Shown here piece after piece: positions 53,561 through 56,325 of a DNA stretch of 56,325 bases. Position 1 is the first letter of the stretch. Each line of letters opens with the position of its first letter. This DNA is from Bacteroidales bacterium (GTDB taxonomy: Bacteria > Bacteroidota > Bacteroidia > Bacteroidales > Paludibacteraceae): the NCBI GenBank assembly GCA_900769555.1, contig CAAGHA010000100.1, positions 1-56,325 on the forward strand. Direction: 5' to 3'. The notes under the pieces were generated by a model that worked only from the letters and a program-made list of their open reading frames with translations, had not been told where the DNA came from and did not search any database. The translations under genes were made by a program, and so were the position numbers.

Positions 53561-54661
53561 CTATACGTTAAATCTAAAGTGCATTAAATCACCATCTTGA
53601 GCTATGTAATCTTTACCTTCAATAGAAATTTTTCCGGCTTCTCTACAAGCAGCTTCAGAGCCTAATTCTATAAAATCATCGTATTTGATTACTTCAGCTC
53701 TTATAAATCCTTTTTCAAAATCGGTATGAATAATTCCTGCACATTGAGGAGCTTTCATTCCTCTGATAAAGGTCCATGCTCTCACCTCTTGTACACCTGC
53801 GGTGAAGTAAGTTTGGAGATCCAATAACTTATAAGCGGCTTTAATAAGTCTGACAACACCTGATTCTTTAAGACCCACCTCTTCAAGGAACATTTGTCTC
53901 TCTTCAAAAGTTTCTAATTCTGCTATATCAGCTTCAGTAGCAGCAGCAACTATAAGCATTTCTGCATTCTCTTCCTTAATAGCTTCAGCAACAGCTTCTG
54001 TATATTTATTACCATTTACAGCACTTTTTTCATCCACATTACAAACATACAACACAGGTTTTGTAGTCAATAGATAGACATCTTTTACCAATGCTTTTTC
54101 TTCTTTAGATAATTCAACTACACGAGCTGATTTGCCTGCCATTAATGCATCTCTGAATTTTACCAACACTTCATAAACAGCTTTAGCATTTTTATCGCCA
54201 CCTGTTTGAGCTTGTTTTTGTATTTTTTGAATTCTATTTTCTACAGTTTCAAGATCTTTTAGTTGTAATTCAGTATCAATAATTTCCTTATCACGAACTG
54301 GATTTACACTACCATCGACATGAGTTACATTTTCATTATCGAAGCATCTTAAAACGTGAAGAATAGCATCTGTTTCTCGTATATTTGCTAAAAATTTATT
54401 TCCTAATCCTTCTCCTTTACTTGCCCCTTTTACCAAACCTGCAATATCAACAATCTCTACTGTTGTAGGTTGTACACGTTGTGGGTGGACCAATTCTTCA
54501 AGTTTAACCAATCTGTCATCAGGAACAGTAATAACACCTACGTTTGGTTCGATGGTGCAAAATGGAAAGTTTGCTGCCTGTGCTTTTGCATTTGATAAGC
54601 AATTGAAAAGTGTAGATTTACCAACATTTGGTAATCCTACTATACCACATTGTAAAGCCAT
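53561..54661 (-). CDS. ychF: Obg-family ATPase/GTPase YchF
   Basis: 366 residues. P-loop GLPNVGKSTLFNCLSNAKAQAANFPFCTIEPNVG at the N-terminus, DIAGLVKGASKGEGLGNKFLANIRE (switch II) near residue 67, and the NVDE variant of the specificity motif in YVCNVDEKSA near 200, which makes YchF/OLA1 proteins prefer ATP. A TGS domain lies at the C-terminus (AWTFIRGMKAPQCAGIIHTDFEKGFIRAEVIKYDDF). YchF associates with ribosomes and stress responses. The leader contains a repeat copy between promoter and start. Confidence 0.95.
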   Translation of the reverse strand: MALQCGIVGLPNVGKSTLFNCLSNAKAQAANFPFCTIEPNVGVITVPDDRLVKLEELVHPQRVQPTTVEIVDIAGLVKGASKGEGLGNKFLANIRETDAILHVLRCFDNENVTHVDGSVNPVRDKEIIDTELQLKDLETVENRIQKIQKQAQTGGDKNAKAVYEVLVKFRDALMAGKSARVVELSKEEKALVKDVYLLTTKPVLYVCNVDEKSAVNGNKYTEAVAEAIKEENAEMLIVAAATEADIAELETFEERQMFLEEVGLKESGVVRLIKAAYKLLDLQTYFTAGVQEVRAWTFIRGMKAPQCAGIIHTDFEKGFIRAEVIKYDDFIELGSEAACREAGKISIEGKDYIAQDGDLMHFRFNV

Positions 54662-54728
54662 TTTCTTTTATTTGTAATAATTTTAATCTATTTTGCAATA
54701 GACCCTATTCAGGGTACTATAATAATAA

Positions 54729-54866
54729 GGTAACTTCTACAAATTACGATTTTTGTTTTATACTTAATAATCTTATTCGGATGCTTTTGAATTTATTTAG
54801 GCTATATTGCTTATTTTTACTCAAAAGCTTTTCAAAATTATCTCGACCTAATTTATATAATTTACC
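54729..54866. repeat. MITE-like repeat, type A (reverse), within the ychF leader
   Basis: 138 bp, flanked by ATAA on both sides (54725-54728 and 54867-54870). The left end is GGTAACTTCTACAAATTACG and the right end CTCGACCTAATTTATATAATTTACC. It lies between the ychF promoter and start, so it should be transcribed in the 5' leader. Confidence 0.88.
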
Positions 54867-54880
54867 ATAAATTTTGGATG

Positions 54881-54912
54881 CAAAGATACAATTTACAAAT
54901 AAAAAAAACAAA
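54881..54912 (-). promoter_or_regulatory. ychF promoter
   Basis: On the minus strand TATCTTTG (54888-54881) is preceded by TTTG (54912-54909) with a 20 nt spacer. Predicted start near 54877, giving a leader of about 215 nt that includes the repeat copy. Confidence 0.6.
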
Positions 54913-54930
54913 GTATCATTGATACTTTGT
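54908..54930. promoter_or_regulatory. Inverted repeat overlapping the ychF -33 element
   Basis: ACAAAGTATC (54908-54917) and GATACTTTGT (54921-54930) form a perfect 10 bp palindromic pair with a 3 nt gap, flanked by A8 and T7. It may be an operator, or a rho-independent terminator for an unseen transcript, as both neighbouring genes diverge from it. Confidence 0.5.
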
Positions 54931-55343
54931 TTTTTCGGTAGATTTGGTAGATTTTTTTTGGTAGGTCGCTTATGTTAAAACCATTATTACAGTCAATTTA
55001 CTAAAGGATAAAATCTAAAAAAATTAAATGTTATCCTAACTTTGTTTTTGTAAAGTTGGCAAAGGTATATTTTTATCAAGTTTTAAATAAACTTACAAAA
55101 CGCTATACTTGTTTGTCAACCATAACATAAACGTTGTATATGTTCCGTTAAGAAATTAATTTTTAAGTGTGTTAATGAAAAATAAATATACTATGCATAA
55201 AATTATACATCCACTCATCAAACTAAAATTCCTACTTTTTTACTTTGAGAAAATAAAATCTCGGTACCTATTCATTCACCATATTTACTTTCTCAGGAAC
55301 ATTTTGGTGCAAAGGAAAATATAATTTTTTGAATAACAAAAAC

Positions 55344-55376
55344 TTTTTGATTTTTTTTATTTCTTTTTTACATTTG
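55344..55376 (+). promoter_or_regulatory. Promoter of the hexapeptide acetyltransferase
   Basis: TTTTTG (55344-55349), 19 nt, TACATTTG (55369-55376): a good sigma-ABfr promoter. Start near 55381, leader about 12 nt. Confidence 0.7.
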
Positions 55377-55392
55377 CAAAAACGATAAATGG

Positions 55393-55923
55393 ATGATATC
55401 AGACAAACAATCATATAAATTTTACAGAGAGCAAGATCTAAAAGCACATAAAGTTTCTCATCTTTCTTTATACGATTATTGTTGGATGGATGCTCTTCGT
55501 TTCCAGTTACGATTGAGGAAAATAGAGTATTTATACAATTGTTGTAGAAAAAATCCATTACGAAGAGTACAACTATTTATATTAGAGGTCTTAAATCATC
55601 GCTTAGCCACTCGTTTGGGTTTTACTATACCTAAAAATGTTTTTGGTCCGGGTTTATGTATTGTTCATTATGGAACCATCGTAGTTTCTCCTTTTTCCAA
55701 AGTTGGAGCAAATTGCAGAATACACCCTTCAACGAGTATTGGAGATAAAGATGGTGCTCCTATTTTAGGAGATAATGTTTACATTGGACCCGGTGCAAAA
55801 CTATACGGAAATATTACTATAGGAGACAATGTAAAAATAGGAGCAAATTCGGTAGTTAATAAATCTTTTCCTTCTGATGTAACGATTGTAGGAGTTCCGG
55901 CAAAAATTATAGAGAAGCAGTGA
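55393..55923 (+). CDS. Serine acetyltransferase-like hexapeptide transferase
   Basis: 176 residues. A helical N-terminal region (about 1-75) leads to left-handed beta-helix hexapeptide repeats: VFGPGLCIVHYGTIVVSPFSKVGANCRIHPSTSIG, then PILGDNVYIGPGAKLYGNITIGDNVKIGANSVV and the closing VTIVGVPAKII. The active-site His of CysE-type enzymes corresponds to the His in CIVHYGT. It lacks the long N-terminal domain of biosynthetic CysE, so it could acetylate a polysaccharide precursor instead of serine. No sugar-biosynthesis cluster is visible here. Confidence 0.8.
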   Translation: MISDKQSYKFYREQDLKAHKVSHLSLYDYCWMDALRFQLRLRKIEYLYNCCRKNPLRRVQLFILEVLNHRLATRLGFTIPKNVFGPGLCIVHYGTIVVSPFSKVGANCRIHPSTSIGDKDGAPILGDNVYIGPGAKLYGNITIGDNVKIGANSVVNKSFPSDVTIVGVPAKIIEKQ

Positions 55924-55981
55924 TATTCACCAAACTTACTCAGGATTTGGTTCTAATAAAAAACTACTTAAATTAGAACAA

Positions 55982-56170
55982 GTGATTAAAGAATTAGATA
56001 AAGCAAAGAAAGAAGTAGAAACAATAGAGTCAGATGCAACATTGTCTAAAAAAGAGAAAAAGAATAAATTAGAAGATCCGCTTAATATAGTAGATGATAG
56101 AACAGAACTTTTGAGCAAGTCCTATACCGTATTGATGCGAAATATTGATGCAATTAAAGCTTCTTTTTAA
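55982..56170 (+). CDS. Small coiled-coil ORF, possibly a truncated gene
   Basis: 62 residues from a GTG at 55982 (MIKELDKAKKEVETIESDATLSKKEKKN...), strongly charged and coiled-coil-like. The same frame continues upstream without stop for at least 20 codons, past the acetyltransferase stop codon, without an ATG, so the N-terminus of a longer ancestral gene may be missing. A perfect terminator follows, which favours transcription. No family was recognised. Confidence 0.4.
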   Translation: MIKELDKAKKEVETIESDATLSKKEKKNKLEDPLNIVDDRTELLSKSYTVLMRNIDAIKASF

Positions 56171-56200
56171 TTGAGATTTACTTTAGAATGAAATATATTT

Positions 56201-56236
56201 AGTGTGCTAAAATTTTATTTTGGCACACTTTTTTTT
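56201..56236 (+). terminator. Terminator after the small coiled-coil ORF
   Basis: AGTGTGCTAAAAT (56201-56213) and ATTTTGGCACACT (56217-56229) pair over 13 bp with one wobble and a 3 nt loop, followed by a T8 run. Confidence 0.8.
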
Positions 56237-56325
56237 AAAAATAACTTTTGAAGATTCCATTTAGAAACGCAAGATTTTTTTATAAGATATTATGAAAAAC
56301 ACTGCGGGGGAAGCCATGCGGCGGG
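56237..56325. other. Window end with G+C-rich tail
   Basis: No gene is complete here. The last 25 bases or so (from about 56301) are strongly G+C-rich, unlike the rest of the window. An ATG at about 56292 opens a short frame that runs off the end. Confidence 0.4.

Larger units (their letters stand above)
54662..55392. other. Divergent gap between ychF and the acetyltransferase
   Basis: About 730 bp: a repeat copy, the ychF promoter, an inverted repeat that could be an operator or terminator, then about 400 bp in which I see only the acetyltransferase promoter at the end. Confidence 0.55.

Noticed and set aside
53372..54866. The tandem short repeats as a CRISPR array
   Set aside because: The units are dispersed, over 90 bp long, carry inverted ends and target duplications, and lack regularly spaced unique spacers.

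Overview
The window looks like a 56 kb piece of an AT-rich Bacteroidales chromosome. This rests on gene content (DUF4296, DUF4827, DUF3943 and DUF2851 proteins, a MaeB malic enzyme-phosphotransacetylase fusion, a one-protein hybrid two-component regulator, a SGNH hydrolase with a type IX secretion sorting tail), on Bacteroidota-type promoters (TTTG, about 19 nt, TAnnTTTG) and on the near absence of Shine-Dalgarno sequences. The type IX tail and low G+C point away from typical gut Bacteroides and toward Paludibacter/Porphyromonas-like lineages; the genus cannot be fixed from this sequence. No tRNA, rRNA, CRISPR array, prophage or intact transposase was found.

Layout. 0.2-5.4 kb (minus strand): a DUF6873-like protein, an Elp3-like radical SAM protein and ileS. 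5.4-7.8 kb: repeat-rich DNA around a DUF3943 outer-membrane-type gene. 7.8-17.6 kb (plus): rpe, comEC, nrnA, two FKBP-fold lipoproteins, an rRNA methyltransferase, an inactive LytM-type protein, dxr, rseP and a split chromate transporter. 17.6-22.8 kb: a decayed gene, a methyltransferase and a 1312-residue hybrid sensor/regulator. 23.2-25.1 kb: gyrB (minus). 25.5-25.8 kb: a probable structured non-coding RNA. 25.9-26.7 kb: two small lipoproteins. 26.8-35.1 kb (minus): a secreted hydrolase, a DUF4296 lipoprotein, lspA, a DksA-like protein, recO, a M15-like lipoprotein, a thioesterase, a GNAT protein and a DUF2851 protein. 35.4-38.8 kb: a lipid kinase and maeB. 39.2-45.7 kb (plus): mnmG, uvrC, dtd, a U32 peptidase-family protein and a Dus enzyme. 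46.6-54.7 kb: polA, a polyprenyl synthase, deoC, a MazG-like enzyme, nadA and ychF. 55.4-56.2 kb: a hexapeptide acetyltransferase and a small coiled-coil ORF.

Three things stand out. (1) Four copies of a parS-type centromere site (identical to the Bacillus subtilis-type 16-mer, or its reverse complement, with one terminal mismatch in one copy) lie at 44.66-46.58 kb around a gene-free, extremely AT-rich 0.95 kb interval between the dus gene and polA. This suggests the ParABS centromere, and possibly the origin region, of the chromosome. (2) At least eleven copies of a modular 90-335 bp element sit in the intergenic spaces. They share about 17 bp terminal inverted repeats, and nearly all intact copies are flanked by matching 4 bp target duplications (TTAA, TTTA, TATA, ATAA), so they look like a non-autonomous MITE family. 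Several sit in 5' leaders or exactly at stop codons. (3) A canonical promoter, a pseudoknot-capable fold and a strong terminator delimit a roughly 250 nt RNA gene upstream of the lipoprotein pair.

Most of the rest is core metabolism and information processing, arranged in short co-directional operons.
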